Part shown: positions 34,487 through 43,000 of the stretch, in pieces | How positions within the stretch are numbered: position 1 is the stretch's first letter | Layout of the letters: the number at the start of each line of letters is the position of its first letter | The notes under the pieces: model-generated | Database searches by the model: none | What the model saw: only the letters and a program-made list of their open reading frames with translations | What the model was told of the DNA's origin: nothing | Program-made: the position numbers and the translations under genes | Assembly (NCBI GenBank): GCA_937982565.1 | Contig: CALJLN010000035.1 | Span: 1 to 46,981, forward strand | Direction of reading: 5' to 3' | Origin: UBA2421 sp002343075 | Lineage (GTDB): Bacteria > Planctomycetota > Phycisphaerae > Tepidisphaerales > Tepidisphaeraceae | Length of the DNA stretch: 46,981 nt

Positions 34487-36529
34487 CTAATCATCTTCCG
34501 CGTGCGGGTGGTACGCGCCGACCAACTGTTGCTGCACCTGCGGGGGGACGGGGTCGTAGTGGCTTAGCTCCATGCTGAAGCTGCCCTGTCCGCCGGTGAC
34601 GCTCTTTAGCTGGTTTTGATAGGTCATCACCTCGGCCAGCGGGGCCTGGGCTTTGACGACGGCCATGCCGCCGCCCAGAAAATCCTGGCCCATGATCCGG
34701 CCGCGTTTGCCGGAGAGGTCGCCGGTGATGGCACCCATTTTGTCTTCGGGGCAGGTCACTTCCATGTTGACGATCGGTTCGAGAATGCTCGGGCGGGCCT
34801 TGAGGATTGCATCGCGGAATGCGTGCTTCCCGGCGGCCTTGAAGGCGACTTCCTTGCTATCGACGGGATGGTGCTTGCCATCGTAAACGATCACGCGGAC
34901 ATCCTGCAGCGGATAGCCTGCGACGGCACCTTGCGTGAGCAATTCTCGCACGCCTTTCTCAATTGCGGGGACAAACTGCCCTGGAATCGCCCCGCCGAAG
35001 ATTTCATCGATAAACTCGAATCCCTTGCCGCGCTCCATGGGTTCGATGCGCAGGTAGACCTCGCCAAACTGCCCCGCCCCGCCGGTCTGCTTTTTGTGGC
35101 GGTGATGGCCCTCGGCTTTTTGCAGGATCGTCTCGCGATAGGCGATTTTCGGGGGCTTGGTGTCAACGTGCAGCCCCCGGTTGGCCAGCCGCTGCAGCAC
35201 GAGGCGCAGGTGAAGCTCCCCGAGGCCATTGATGACGACTTCATGAGTTTGCGAGTCATTGTGCCATTTGAATGTCGGGTCTTCCTCTTCAAGCTTATGA
35301 AGCTGCACGCTCATCTTCGCTTCATCGCCGCGGGCCTTGGGGGTGATGGCCAGGCCGTACATCGGCGTGGGGAGCTTGAGCGGCTTGCAGTGAACGCTGT
35401 CGAGCGCGTGATCGTCGTGCAGCACGTCGTTCACATGAATCTCTTCAATCTTGGCCACGGCCCCGATGTCGCCGCAGATGATTTCGGGGGCTTCCCGGTG
35501 CTCCTTGCCCTGCAGGTGAAAGACGTGGCCGAGTTTGATGGGCTTCTTGTTGTGCCCGATATACACCTGCGATTGCCCTGTCACGCGGCCCTGGTGAATG
35601 CGGAAAATCGAAAGCTTGCCCACAAACGGGTCGGCGGTGACTTTGAACACATGCGCCAGCAGGGGATGCTCGGCGTCTTCATGTATCTCGTAAGGCTTTT
35701 CGTTGGCACCTTCGCCGGTAAGGAAGGCTGGCATATTGCCTTCGAGGGGGCTGGGGAAGTGCTTGACGATGGCATCGAGCAATTCGGTGACGCCGACGCC
35801 CGTCTTTGCGTCGGTAAACAGGATGGGAACCACATGACCATCGTCCATGGCGCGCTCGAAGGGGTCGTGGAGCGCGTCGTAGTCGGGTTCCTCGCCGCCG
35901 AGGTATTTTTCCATCAGGTTTTCGTCCATTTCGACGATCTGATCGAGAATAGCCGCGTGGCACCGGCGCACGGTATCAAAATCGGCTTCGCCCGAGGCGT
36001 TCAAGAGGCACTCGACAACGGCCTTGCCGCCGCCGGTGGGGAGATTGATGGGGAGGCATTCCGGCCCGAAGGCTTCCTGAATGCGTTCGACGAGCGCCGC
36101 GAGATCGACCTCGGGCATGTCAATCTTGTTAATGATGATGGCTCGGGGCAGATTTCGATCTTTGGCGGCTTCCATCATGCGCCGGGCGATAACCTCAATG
36201 CCGCTTTGCGCATTGATGACGACCGCAACAGTTTCGACCGCGGGCAGGCACGCGATAGCCTGGCCGATGAGATCGGGCGAGCCTGGCGTGTCGATGAGGT
36301 TGATGCGCTTGCCGAGATGGTCGCAATGCAAAATGGCGGAGTAGATGCTGTGTTTGTGTTCTTTCTCTTCCTTCTCAAAGTCGCTGCAGCTTGACCCGTC
36401 GGCGGGAGAAGTCTTGCGGTTGATGGTGCCGCTGGCGAACAGCATGGCATCGACCAGCGAGGTTTTGCCGCTGGCACCGTGGCCGGCGATGAGAACATTC
36501 CTGATATCACCCGTGGTGTAAGAAGGCAT
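34487..36529 (-). CDS. EF-G-like translational GTPase paralogue
   Basis: A 680-residue protein with the full EF-G domain order: G domain (P-loop GHGASGKTSL at 16-25, IDTPGSPDL at 79-87, NKID at 134-137, a domain II (LLAHVFKVTADPFVGKLSIFRIHQG), domain III (MYGLAITPKARGDEAKM, INGLGELHL), domain IV (KQTGGAGQFGEVYLRIEP) and domain V (EPIVNMEVTCPEDKMGAI). Compared with true EF-G the switch-I RGITI is replaced (KEHKHSIYS) and the catalytic His of DTPGH is Ser84. It belongs with the EF-G-2/FusA2-like paralogues, whose role is not the main translocase. It is monocistronic and divergent from the EEP lipoprotein. Confidence 0.88.
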   Translation of the reverse strand: MPSYTTGDIRNVLIAGHGASGKTSLVDAMLFASGTINRKTSPADGSSCSDFEKEEKEHKHSIYSAILHCDHLGKRINLIDTPGSPDLIGQAIACLPAVETVAVVINAQSGIEVIARRMMEAAKDRNLPRAIIINKIDMPEVDLAALVERIQEAFGPECLPINLPTGGGKAVVECLLNASGEADFDTVRRCHAAILDQIVEMDENLMEKYLGGEEPDYDALHDPFERAMDDGHVVPILFTDAKTGVGVTELLDAIVKHFPSPLEGNMPAFLTGEGANEKPYEIHEDAEHPLLAHVFKVTADPFVGKLSIFRIHQGRVTGQSQVYIGHNKKPIKLGHVFHLQGKEHREAPEIICGDIGAVAKIEEIHVNDVLHDDHALDSVHCKPLKLPTPMYGLAITPKARGDEAKMSVQLHKLEEEDPTFKWHNDSQTHEVVINGLGELHLRLVLQRLANRGLHVDTKPPKIAYRETILQKAEGHHRHKKQTGGAGQFGEVYLRIEPMERGKGFEFIDEIFGGAIPGQFVPAIEKGVRELLTQGAVAGYPLQDVRVIVYDGKHHPVDSKEVAFKAAGKHAFRDAILKARPSILEPIVNMEVTCPEDKMGAITGDLSGKRGRIMGQDFLGGGMAVVKAQAPLAEVMTYQNQLKSVTGGQGSFSMELSHYDPVPPQVQQQLVGAYHPHAEDD

Positions 36530-36733
36530 GAGAAGACTCCGTTTGCTGGCGTCGGTAAGGACCCTCGTTGCTCGACAGGGAGGCAGGATGTGTCAACGCC
36601 ACCGGCATGACGCCACAGCCGGCGCGCTGGCGTATCGACAGGATTCTAACACCGCAGGGGGTGGATCGCTAAAAGATTCTGCAACAATTGACGCTGGCTC
36701 GGTAAATGGGTGTATTGCCGGTAACATTCGAGA

Positions 36734-37633
36734 ATGCTCCGATCAATCACCACCTTCCTCCTGTTAGTCAGCGGCTGCGCCATGAACAAAACAAGTGAGT
36801 CCAACTTTCTGCAAAGCGATCTTCGCGTGATGAGCTTTAACATCCGCTTTGCCACCGCCCCGGACGGCGAAAACCACTGGGACCTGCGACAGGATGCCGC
36901 GGTGAAGGCCATCCAAGCATTCGACCCCGACATTCTTGGCACACAGGAAACTCTGCTCGTGCAACGCGACTTCATTCCCGTGAGGCTGCCACAATTCGCC
37001 GCGGTGGGGGTGGGGCGGGACGACGGCAAAGAGAAAGGGGAAATGACAGCGGCGTTCTATCGGCGCGATCGGTTTGAGTTGCTCGATTCCGGCCATTTCT
37101 GGCTCAGCGAGACGCCGCAGACACCGGGGAGCAAGAGCTGGGACACTGCCATCACGCGCATGGCCACTTGGCTGAAGCTGCGCGACCGAAACGACCCAAC
37201 CACGCGGCCTCTGCTGGTCATTAATGCACATTTCGATCACGTCGGAAAAGTGGCCCGCGAAGAGTCGGCCAAGCTCATCCGGCGGCAGGCGGAAACACTT
37301 GGGGAGGGATGCTCGGTTCTCATCATCGGCGATTTTAACTGCACGGAGAGTGATGCCCCCTATGCGCAGCTCGCTGGCCAGCGCGTCGGCGCAACGACGT
37401 TGATTGATACCTACCGACAAGTTCACTCGGAGCGCGCCGAGAATGAAGCCACTTTCACCGCGTTTAAGCCAGAGGCGATTAAGGGCAACCGAATCGACTT
37501 CATCTTCGCCAGCGACGACCTCAACCCCACAGCGGCGGGCATTGACCGCAATCTTTACGATGGCAGACTGCCCAGCGACCACTTCCCAGTGACCGCGACA
37601 CTGCGGCGCACCGGACGGCCGGCGAAGCCGTAG
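36734..37633 (+). CDS. Endonuclease/exonuclease/phosphatase-family lipoprotein
   Basis: A 299-residue exported protein. Lipobox LLVSGC puts the lipid on Cys15. The EEP fold follows: LRVMSFNIRFATA, DILGTQET (Asn/Glu metal ligands), TRMATWLKLRD, LVINAHFDHVGKVAREESA, LIIGDFNCTESDAPY and NRIDFIFASDD with final PSDHFPVTATL. These are the conserved catalytic motifs. Members include exonucleases, sphingomyelinases and phosphodiesterases; the subfamily here is widespread as exported endonuclease/exonuclease/phosphatase proteins of unknown substrate. Confidence 0.88.
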   Translation: MLRSITTFLLLVSGCAMNKTSESNFLQSDLRVMSFNIRFATAPDGENHWDLRQDAAVKAIQAFDPDILGTQETLLVQRDFIPVRLPQFAAVGVGRDDGKEKGEMTAAFYRRDRFELLDSGHFWLSETPQTPGSKSWDTAITRMATWLKLRDRNDPTTRPLLVINAHFDHVGKVAREESAKLIRRQAETLGEGCSVLIIGDFNCTESDAPYAQLAGQRVGATTLIDTYRQVHSERAENEATFTAFKPEAIKGNRIDFIFASDDLNPTAAGIDRNLYDGRLPSDHFPVTATLRRTGRPAKP

Positions 37634-37784
37634 CCAAATCTGGAAATCCGTCTGGCGCTGCAGATCGCGCCGCGGTTGAAGTGCGTCTGATCTTGCCTTA
37701 TATCCTTCGTTTTCATTGCGCAACGCCGTTTCCCTCGGCGCAGCGGCTTACGATCCTGCTTAGCTTGATTTAGAGGTAAAAAGA

Positions 37785-38867
37785 ATGGCTCATCGTGTCT
37801 ATAACTTCAGCGCCGGACCCGCCATGCTCCCGACCGAGGTGCTGGAGAAATCGGCCGCGGCATTGCTTGATTTTCAGGGCAAGGGCTTTGGCATCGCCGA
37901 ATGCAGCCACCGCGGGAAGGAGTTTGACGGTGTGATGGATGAGTCCATCGCGCTTTGCAAGAAGCTGCTGGGCCTGGGCGACAGCCACGACGTGCTGTTT
38001 CTGCAAGGCGGCGCGACACAACTGTTTACGCAAATCGGAATGGCATTCTTACACAACTCGGCCGACTACCTGGTGAGCGGCGAATGGAGCAAGAAGGCCG
38101 CCGGCGCGATCAAGGATCTCGGTGGGAAGGCCAACGTTGTCGCGACCAGCGAGGCGAGTAGTTTTGATCACTCTCCGGCAAAGGGCGATTGGAAACTGAG
38201 CGACGCAGCCGACTATTTTCATGTCTGCTCGAATGAAACCGTCCACGGTCATCGCCTGCCGCAGTGGCCGGTGCATCGCAACCTGATCGTCGATGCCAGC
38301 AGTGAGTTTATGAGCCGCCCGCATCCCGTGGCCGATTGCGCGCTGGTGTATGCTGGAAGCCAGAAGAATCTCGGGCCCGCGGGGGTGGTGGTCGCGATTG
38401 TGCGCAAGGACATGTACGAAAAACAGAAGAAGATGCCCGCCAAGCTCTGGAGCTTTAAGGACATGGCCGAGAACAAGAGCATGATCAACACGCCGCCGAC
38501 GTTTGGCGTGTATATCCTGCTCGAAACGTTTCGCTGGCTCGAACGCCAGGGTGGACTTGCAGCGATCGAGAAGATCAACGCACAAAAGGCTCAGGCGATT
38601 TATGGGGCGATTGATTCGTCGAATGGCTTTTACACCGGCACCGTCAGCGTGAAGGACCAGCGAAGCCACATGAATGTCACCTTCCGCCTGCCGAGCGAAG
38701 AAATCACCGACGCTTTCATCAAGGAAGCGGCCAGGAACGGAATGGTCGCGCTGAAGGGCTACCGCACCGTCGGCGGGATTCGCGCCAGCATCTACAACGC
38801 AATGCCCGCCGAGGGCGCGGCGGCGCTTGCGGCGTTTATGAAGGATTTCGCGTCCAGGAATTCGTGA
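37785..38867 (+). CDS. serC: Phosphoserine aminotransferase
   Basis: A 360-residue PLP enzyme of serine synthesis (3-phosphohydroxypyruvate to phosphoserine). The N-terminus VYNFSAGPAMLPTEVLE, the HRGKEFDGV segment, FLQGGATQLFTQIGMAFL, and the PLP lysine in YAGSQKNLGPAGVVV are diagnostic; CSNETVHGHRLPQWP and GGIRASIYNAMP also fit SerC. AGAGG is upstream of the ATG. The stop lies four bases from the end of the convergent dsbD. SerA and SerB are not seen. Confidence 0.96.
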   Translation: MAHRVYNFSAGPAMLPTEVLEKSAAALLDFQGKGFGIAECSHRGKEFDGVMDESIALCKKLLGLGDSHDVLFLQGGATQLFTQIGMAFLHNSADYLVSGEWSKKAAGAIKDLGGKANVVATSEASSFDHSPAKGDWKLSDAADYFHVCSNETVHGHRLPQWPVHRNLIVDASSEFMSRPHPVADCALVYAGSQKNLGPAGVVVAIVRKDMYEKQKKMPAKLWSFKDMAENKSMINTPPTFGVYILLETFRWLERQGGLAAIEKINAQKAQAIYGAIDSSNGFYTGTVSVKDQRSHMNVTFRLPSEEITDAFIKEAARNGMVALKGYRTVGGIRASIYNAMPAEGAAALAAFMKDFASRNS

Positions 38868-38871
38868 CGGG

Positions 38872-40698
38872 TTACTCACCCACTGCCGCACGAAGTTCCT
38901 TGAAGCTATAGATTCCCGCCAGAATCTGGGGCTCGCTTTCGCCGGCGCGCCAGACCGCTGTCACTGGAATTGCGCCGACGGCGTTGAGCTGGCGCAAGAG
39001 CGGCCAGCCGATGGCCGATTGGTGCGTCAGGTCGGCCTTGATGGTTGTCACCCGGTTGGCGCGGAGCCATCGCACGTTTTCTTCCGAAGCGAAGACGGTC
39101 AGTTCGATCGTCTGACAATTGGCACACCAGTCGGCGGTGAACTTCACCAGCACGGGCTCGCCAGTTGCGCGGGCCTTTGCCAGTGCCTCTTCAGAATAGG
39201 CGGTCCAATCGATTGGAGGATTGGCGAGCTTGACGGTGATGGCCAGGGCAGGGCCGATCAGCCCCGCCGCCACGACCGTCGCCGCCACGATGGCGAGCTT
39301 ATGCTTGGCGACCTGTGCCGCCCGCACGACCAGGAACACCCCCGCCGCGGCGATGAGCGCGAAAATGACCCACCAGAAATTGGGCCCGCGGAGCGCGTCG
39401 GGCAAAAACATCTTGCCAAAGTAGGCCGCGGTCGCCAGCAGCAGGAAGCCCATCATTTGCTTGATGATCTCGCTCCACGCGCCCGCCCGGGGCAATTTCT
39501 GCGCCACGCCGGGAAACGCCGAGAGGAGCACATAGGGAGACGCCATACCCGCCCCCACAACCATCAGGAGCAGCACACCCACCACCGCCGGTTGAAGCGC
39601 CGCCCATGTCAGCAGCGCGAAGAAAAGCCCGAAAGTGCAAGGCGTGCTCAGCACCGCAGTAAGGATGCCGAAGAGGAAATTGCCGCTCACGGTGTCATGC
39701 CGCGGAGTGACGTTGTAGACCCAATATGGCATGTTCACCCCAAACACCCCGAACATTCCTGCGGCCATGCCGATGAGGATTACCGTGACCGCGCCTGCAA
39801 ACCAGACATTTCCGAACAATTCCCCCCAGCTAATCGCCTTGAACACCAGCACCGGCACCGCCAGCGCAGCAAACGTAGCGATTATGCCCGCGGAGAAGAT
39901 CAGCCCGAACATGAAGCACTTCGCGCGATCGTGCTGCGCCACTTCATAAAAGCCCACCGCCTTCAGCGGCAAGACCGGCAACACGCAGGGCACGAGATTG
40001 AAGATGATCCCCACAACAAAAGCGCCCGCAAATGCCAGCAGATAAGCATTGTCGCGCAGTTCGAGACCGAAAAGCGACTGCGCCTTTGCCGCAGGCGCAG
40101 GTGGCTTGGCGGTGCCGCTGGTTGCGTCGGCGATCGCTGCGAACACCGACGGATCAAAGTCCTTGAAAATCGCCTGCTCGACCGGTTCAACCGAATCGGT
40201 AGCGGCGACGATTTTCGTTTGCCACGCCACCTCAGGCGATTCCGGCGCGAAGCAGCTACGGTCGTCACAAATCTGGTAGGTGAGCGTGCCCCGAATGCTC
40301 AACTCGCCTGTTGGCGAAGCGTCCGGCTTGACCTGCACGGGCACATAAACCACCACCCTGCCGTCGTAAAGGTTCAGCGCGCCAAGTGCCGGATAGGTTC
40401 GATCATGCCCCTTCGGGTAGATCGGCTTGCCGATGATCAGTTGATCATTCGGCTCCATCGCAAGCTCGAAGGCGATAAAGTTTTCGTCGCTCGGCGTGGC
40501 TGATTGGGCGTGATAGCCGGGCTTGATGTCGACGACCACTGCGAGCACGGCGTTTTCACCCACGCGCAACGCCGATTGCCCGACCACGGCGCGCGACGAA
40601 GCCAAATCGACCGGCTGCGCCCCCGCGGCGGAACAAATCCCGGCCAGGAAAGCACAAACCAGCATCGTCCGCTGCAGAAAGCTCATCGCCTGCATCAT
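38872..40698 (-). CDS. dsbD: Thiol:disulfide interchange protein DsbD
   Basis: About 608 residues. Starts at 40698, 40695 or 40686 are possible; all give a signal peptide (SFLQRTMLVCAFLAGICSAAGA). The periplasmic N-terminal domain has YQICDDRSCFAPES, with the redox Cys pair. The eight-helix core contains NLVPCVLPVLPLKAVGF and STPCTFGLFFALLTW, the two membrane cysteines. The C-terminal thioredoxin domain has KFTADWCANCQTIE (Cys-x-x-Cys). It carries electrons from cytoplasmic thioredoxin to periplasmic thiol proteins. It is divergent from the Rrf2 regulator and convergent with serC. Confidence 0.94.
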   Translation of the reverse strand: MMQAMSFLQRTMLVCAFLAGICSAAGAQPVDLASSRAVVGQSALRVGENAVLAVVVDIKPGYHAQSATPSDENFIAFELAMEPNDQLIIGKPIYPKGHDRTYPALGALNLYDGRVVVYVPVQVKPDASPTGELSIRGTLTYQICDDRSCFAPESPEVAWQTKIVAATDSVEPVEQAIFKDFDPSVFAAIADATSGTAKPPAPAAKAQSLFGLELRDNAYLLAFAGAFVVGIIFNLVPCVLPVLPLKAVGFYEVAQHDRAKCFMFGLIFSAGIIATFAALAVPVLVFKAISWGELFGNVWFAGAVTVILIGMAAGMFGVFGVNMPYWVYNVTPRHDTVSGNFLFGILTAVLSTPCTFGLFFALLTWAALQPAVVGVLLLMVVGAGMASPYVLLSAFPGVAQKLPRAGAWSEIIKQMMGFLLLATAAYFGKMFLPDALRGPNFWWVIFALIAAAGVFLVVRAAQVAKHKLAIVAATVVAAGLIGPALAITVKLANPPIDWTAYSEEALAKARATGEPVLVKFTADWCANCQTIELTVFASEENVRWLRANRVTTIKADLTHQSAIGWPLLRQLNAVGAIPVTAVWRAGESEPQILAGIYSFKELRAAVGE

Positions 40699-40809
40699 CC
40701 GAACACCCGCGCTCCAACGCAGTCCGAACACCCCTCACTATCTGACATCATACAAAGTCGTCGGGAAAGTTGACGCGCATCCGTCAGCGCAGAAGATCGA
40801 TCGACTTGC

Positions 40810-40825
40810 CCCATATCAATATGGG
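40810..40825. promoter_or_regulatory. Perfect palindrome upstream of the Rrf2 regulator
   Basis: CCCATATCAATATGGG is a perfect 7-bp inverted repeat around a 2-base centre. It lies 22 bases before the TTG start of the Rrf2 gene and about 110 bases before the dsbD start, in the shared divergent region. The spacing fits an autoregulatory operator, and dsbD could be co-regulated. The palindrome is seen; its function is inferred. Confidence 0.6.
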
Positions 40826-40846
40826 ACAAATCGTAGGGAGTAACCG

Positions 40847-41281
40847 TTGCGACTGTCGAAGCGAACCGAATACGGGCTGCGCGCACTCGTTCATCTCGGG
40901 AGGGTGGGTGACGAAAACTTCGTGCAGTCGCGCGATCTCGCCCAAGCCGAGCATTTGCCCGGGAAATACGTCGAACTTGTCCTGATGGCGCTGCGCAGGG
41001 CCGGGCTGCTCAAAAGCCGGGCTGGCGTGGGAGGGGGCTATCGGCTCGCCCGCGCGCCGGCACACATTCGCATCGCCGACGTCATCGACCTGCTGGAGCG
41101 CACCGACGATGCCGAAGCCGACCGAGCCGCAACCCGTTCGCCCGGCGCGGCCGCGGTGGCATTTGTTGTTGCCAAGGTGCAACAAACAACCGAAACCGCG
41201 CTCGGCGAATTGACGCTGGAGAAGCTCCTCGATCAGATTCCACGCAACGTCGGGTCGAAAGACTCAATGTACTACATCTAA
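40847..41281 (+). CDS. Rrf2-family transcriptional regulator
   Basis: A 144-residue regulator. I start it at TTG (40847), because AGGGAG lies about seven bases upstream and the product then begins MRLSKRTEYGLRALVHLG, the exact Rrf2 opening. The winged helix continues with QSRDLAQAEHLPGKYVELVLMALRRAGLLKSRAGVGGGYRLARAPAHIRIADVIDLLE. Unlike IscR or NsrR it has no cysteine at all, so an ordinary Cys-bound Fe-S cluster is unlikely. The middle and end (AAAVAFVVAKVQQTTETALGELTLEKLL) match the dimer helix. The target is unknown; a perfect palindrome sits just upstream. Confidence 0.9.
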   Translation: MRLSKRTEYGLRALVHLGRVGDENFVQSRDLAQAEHLPGKYVELVLMALRRAGLLKSRAGVGGGYRLARAPAHIRIADVIDLLERTDDAEADRAATRSPGAAAVAFVVAKVQQTTETALGELTLEKLLDQIPRNVGSKDSMYYI

Positions 41282-41327
41282 GTTCGGGTGTGACGCCCAA
41301 GTACGGCAGCACGAGGCAGAAACGCTT

Positions 41328-42074
41328 ATGTTGTATCTCCTGGCTTTCAGTATCGATACCGTTCGCGACTGGGTTCAAAACCATGGCTTTTGGGGCGGGG
41401 TGGCCGTGGTGTTTGGCCTGCTGTTCTTGTGTGGGCTGGGCCTTCCACTCCCGGAAGATATCCCGCTGATCGTCGCGGGGGCGTTTTTGGTTCACGACAC
41501 ACGCAGTTGGATCATTGTTGGCTCGGCCTGCTGGGCGGGCATCATCGGCGGGGATATCTGCCTTTACATGCTGGGGCACAAATACGGCATGAACATCACC
41601 AAGCTGCCGTTCATCGGAAAACATGTGACCGCGGAGCGAATTCAGCACGTTGAGAAGCTCTTCGAGCGCTACGGCGTGCTGGTGGTGGCTGTCGGCAGGC
41701 TCTTTGCAGGCATCCGCGGCGCGATGGTCGTCACCGCGGGCACCATTCGCTACAACTTCTTCAAGTTTCTCATCGCCGACGGCATCGCGGCATTCTTCTC
41801 CGGCGGGCTGTTCATGCTGCTGGGGCACTGGGTCGGCCAATCGCTGAACGATGATCGAATCAAGGAATTCAAGCACTGGTTCATCGCCGGAGCGATCGTG
41901 CTTGTCTGCCTTGTCGTGGCTTGGGTCATATGGAAACGCCGCACAGGATCGAGCGTCAGCCAGAAGATTGAAGAAAAAATTGAACAGCGGATCGAAAAGA
42001 AAATCCACGCGGCAGGTGAACAGCACCGGCAAGCCTCGGCTGCCCACGAATCTTCACGAACGAAACACGAATGA
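41328..42074 (+). CDS. DedA-family membrane protein
   Basis: A 248-residue protein with the DedA/SNARE-associated (VTT) domain: GLGLPLPEDIPLIVAGAFLV, GSACWAGIIGGDICLYMLGHKYG, FERYGVLVVAVGRLFAGIRGAMVVTAGTIRYNFFKFLIADGIAAFF, then a last helix near residues 190-205. DedA proteins take part in lipid (polyprenyl phosphate, phospholipid) flipping and membrane homeostasis. The C-terminal tail (KIEEKIEQRIEKKIHAAGE) is a charged helix. The last residues (about 239-248) and the stop are read from a repeat arm at 42042-42073, so the end of the gene may have been replaced. Confidence 0.9.
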   Translation: MLYLLAFSIDTVRDWVQNHGFWGGVAVVFGLLFLCGLGLPLPEDIPLIVAGAFLVHDTRSWIIVGSACWAGIIGGDICLYMLGHKYGMNITKLPFIGKHVTAERIQHVEKLFERYGVLVVAVGRLFAGIRGAMVVTAGTIRYNFFKFLIADGIAAFFSGGLFMLLGHWVGQSLNDDRIKEFKHWFIAGAIVLVCLVVAWVIWKRRTGSSVSQKIEEKIEQRIEKKIHAAGEQHRQASAAHESSRTKHE

Positions 42075-42193
42075 AGAAAGACGAAAGTGTAAGGGATTTT
42101 TGCACGAGGGGTAGGCTTGGCGCCAAGGTTACGCTACCGGCGATGCGTTGAATGCGCACATCATTCGTGACTGATTCCTGCAAATTCGTGGGC
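42042..42193. repeat. 152-bp inverted-repeat element (MITE-like)
   Basis: Two 32-base arms face each other: 42042-42073 and 42162-42193. Their ends are identical (GCCCACGAAT outward and CACGAATG inward) and about 25 of 32 positions pair. Each arm also repeats CACGAA internally. Between them lie 88 bp without a gene. The left arm carries the stop codon of the DedA gene. The layout is that of a short non-autonomous element or a dispersed planctomycete repeat. Confidence 0.7.
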
Positions 42194-42210
42194 GACATTC
42201 CGTAAACGGT

Positions 42211-42239
42211 TTGACGCCCGGCCCCCCGCGTCCTACGCT
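42211..42239 (+). promoter_or_regulatory. Candidate promoter of the superoxide dismutase gene
   Basis: TTGACG (42211-42216) and TACGCT (42234-42239) are 17 bases apart. The -35 box is good and the -10 box is poor. It lies about 30 bp before the ATG, with CAGGAG as ribosome binding site at about 42257. Confidence 0.4.
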
Positions 42240-42268
42240 TTTGTTAAGTAAACAACAGGAGATCATTT

Positions 42269-42892
42269 ATGCCCGTCGAACTTATGAAACTGCCCTACGC
42301 GACCGACGCACTCGAACCGCACATTGATAAAGCGACGATGGAAATCCATCACGGCAAGCATCACAACGCCTATGTAACCAATTACAACAAAGCACTCGAA
42401 CAAGCCCCGCAGTTGGTGGGGAAGAGCGTTGAAGAGGTCATTGCCAACAACCTTGCCGCAGTGCCCGATGCCATCAAGGCCGCCGTCCGCAATAACGGCG
42501 GGGGAATTGTGAATCACAATCTGTTCTGGCAGACGATCGGCCCGGTCAACGGCACGAAATTTGGCGGCGCCCCGGTGGGCAACCTCGCCAAGGCCATCGA
42601 TGCCTCTGTCGGCTCGTTCGACAAGTTCAAAGAGGCTTTCGCCGCCGCCGCCACCACGCGGTTTGGGAGCGGGTGGGCCTGGCTGGTGAAGAACGGCGGA
42701 AAGGTCGAGATTTATTCGACCGCAAACCAGGACAGCCCGATCATGGAAGGCAAAACGCCGATCATCGGCCTGGATGTGTGGGAACACGCATATTACCTGA
42801 AGTATCAGAACCGTCGGCCAGACTACATCGCCGCCTACTGGAACGTGGTCAACTGGACCGCCGCCGAGGAGCGATTCAACGCTGCAGGATAG
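42269..42892 (+). CDS. sod: Iron/manganese superoxide dismutase
   Basis: A 207-residue cytoplasmic enzyme converting superoxide to oxygen and peroxide. Metal ligands are His27 (MEIHHGKHH), His83 (IVNHNLFW), Asp169 and His173 (IGLDVWEHAYYLKYQNRRPDYI). The Gly-rich loop GGGIVNHNLFW and NQDSPI segment fit the Fe/Mn family; metal preference cannot be told with confidence. CAGGAG precedes the ATG. The gene is downstream of DedA across a repeat, so it is probably on its own promoter. Confidence 0.95.
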   Translation: MPVELMKLPYATDALEPHIDKATMEIHHGKHHNAYVTNYNKALEQAPQLVGKSVEEVIANNLAAVPDAIKAAVRNNGGGIVNHNLFWQTIGPVNGTKFGGAPVGNLAKAIDASVGSFDKFKEAFAAAATTRFGSGWAWLVKNGGKVEIYSTANQDSPIMEGKTPIIGLDVWEHAYYLKYQNRRPDYIAAYWNVVNWTAAEERFNAAG

Positions 42893-43000
42893 TTTTTCGG
42901 CGATGCCGGTGCGGTAGCGGTGTCGTTCGGATTCAAGCTCAGTTTTCGCAGACAGTTTGCAATCGGCGGCGGGTGCCGGTAGTGGTCGTCTTATTCAAAG

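Noticed and set aside
34616..36394. A 592-codon open frame on the plus strand, opposite the EF-G-like gene
   Set aside because: It is exactly antisense to a well-supported gene, has no family motif, and long antisense frames are common in high-G+C DNA with this codon bias.
39019..40503. A 494-codon plus-strand frame opposite dsbD
   Set aside because: Arg/His-rich, unlike any protein, and fully covered by dsbD with complete motifs.
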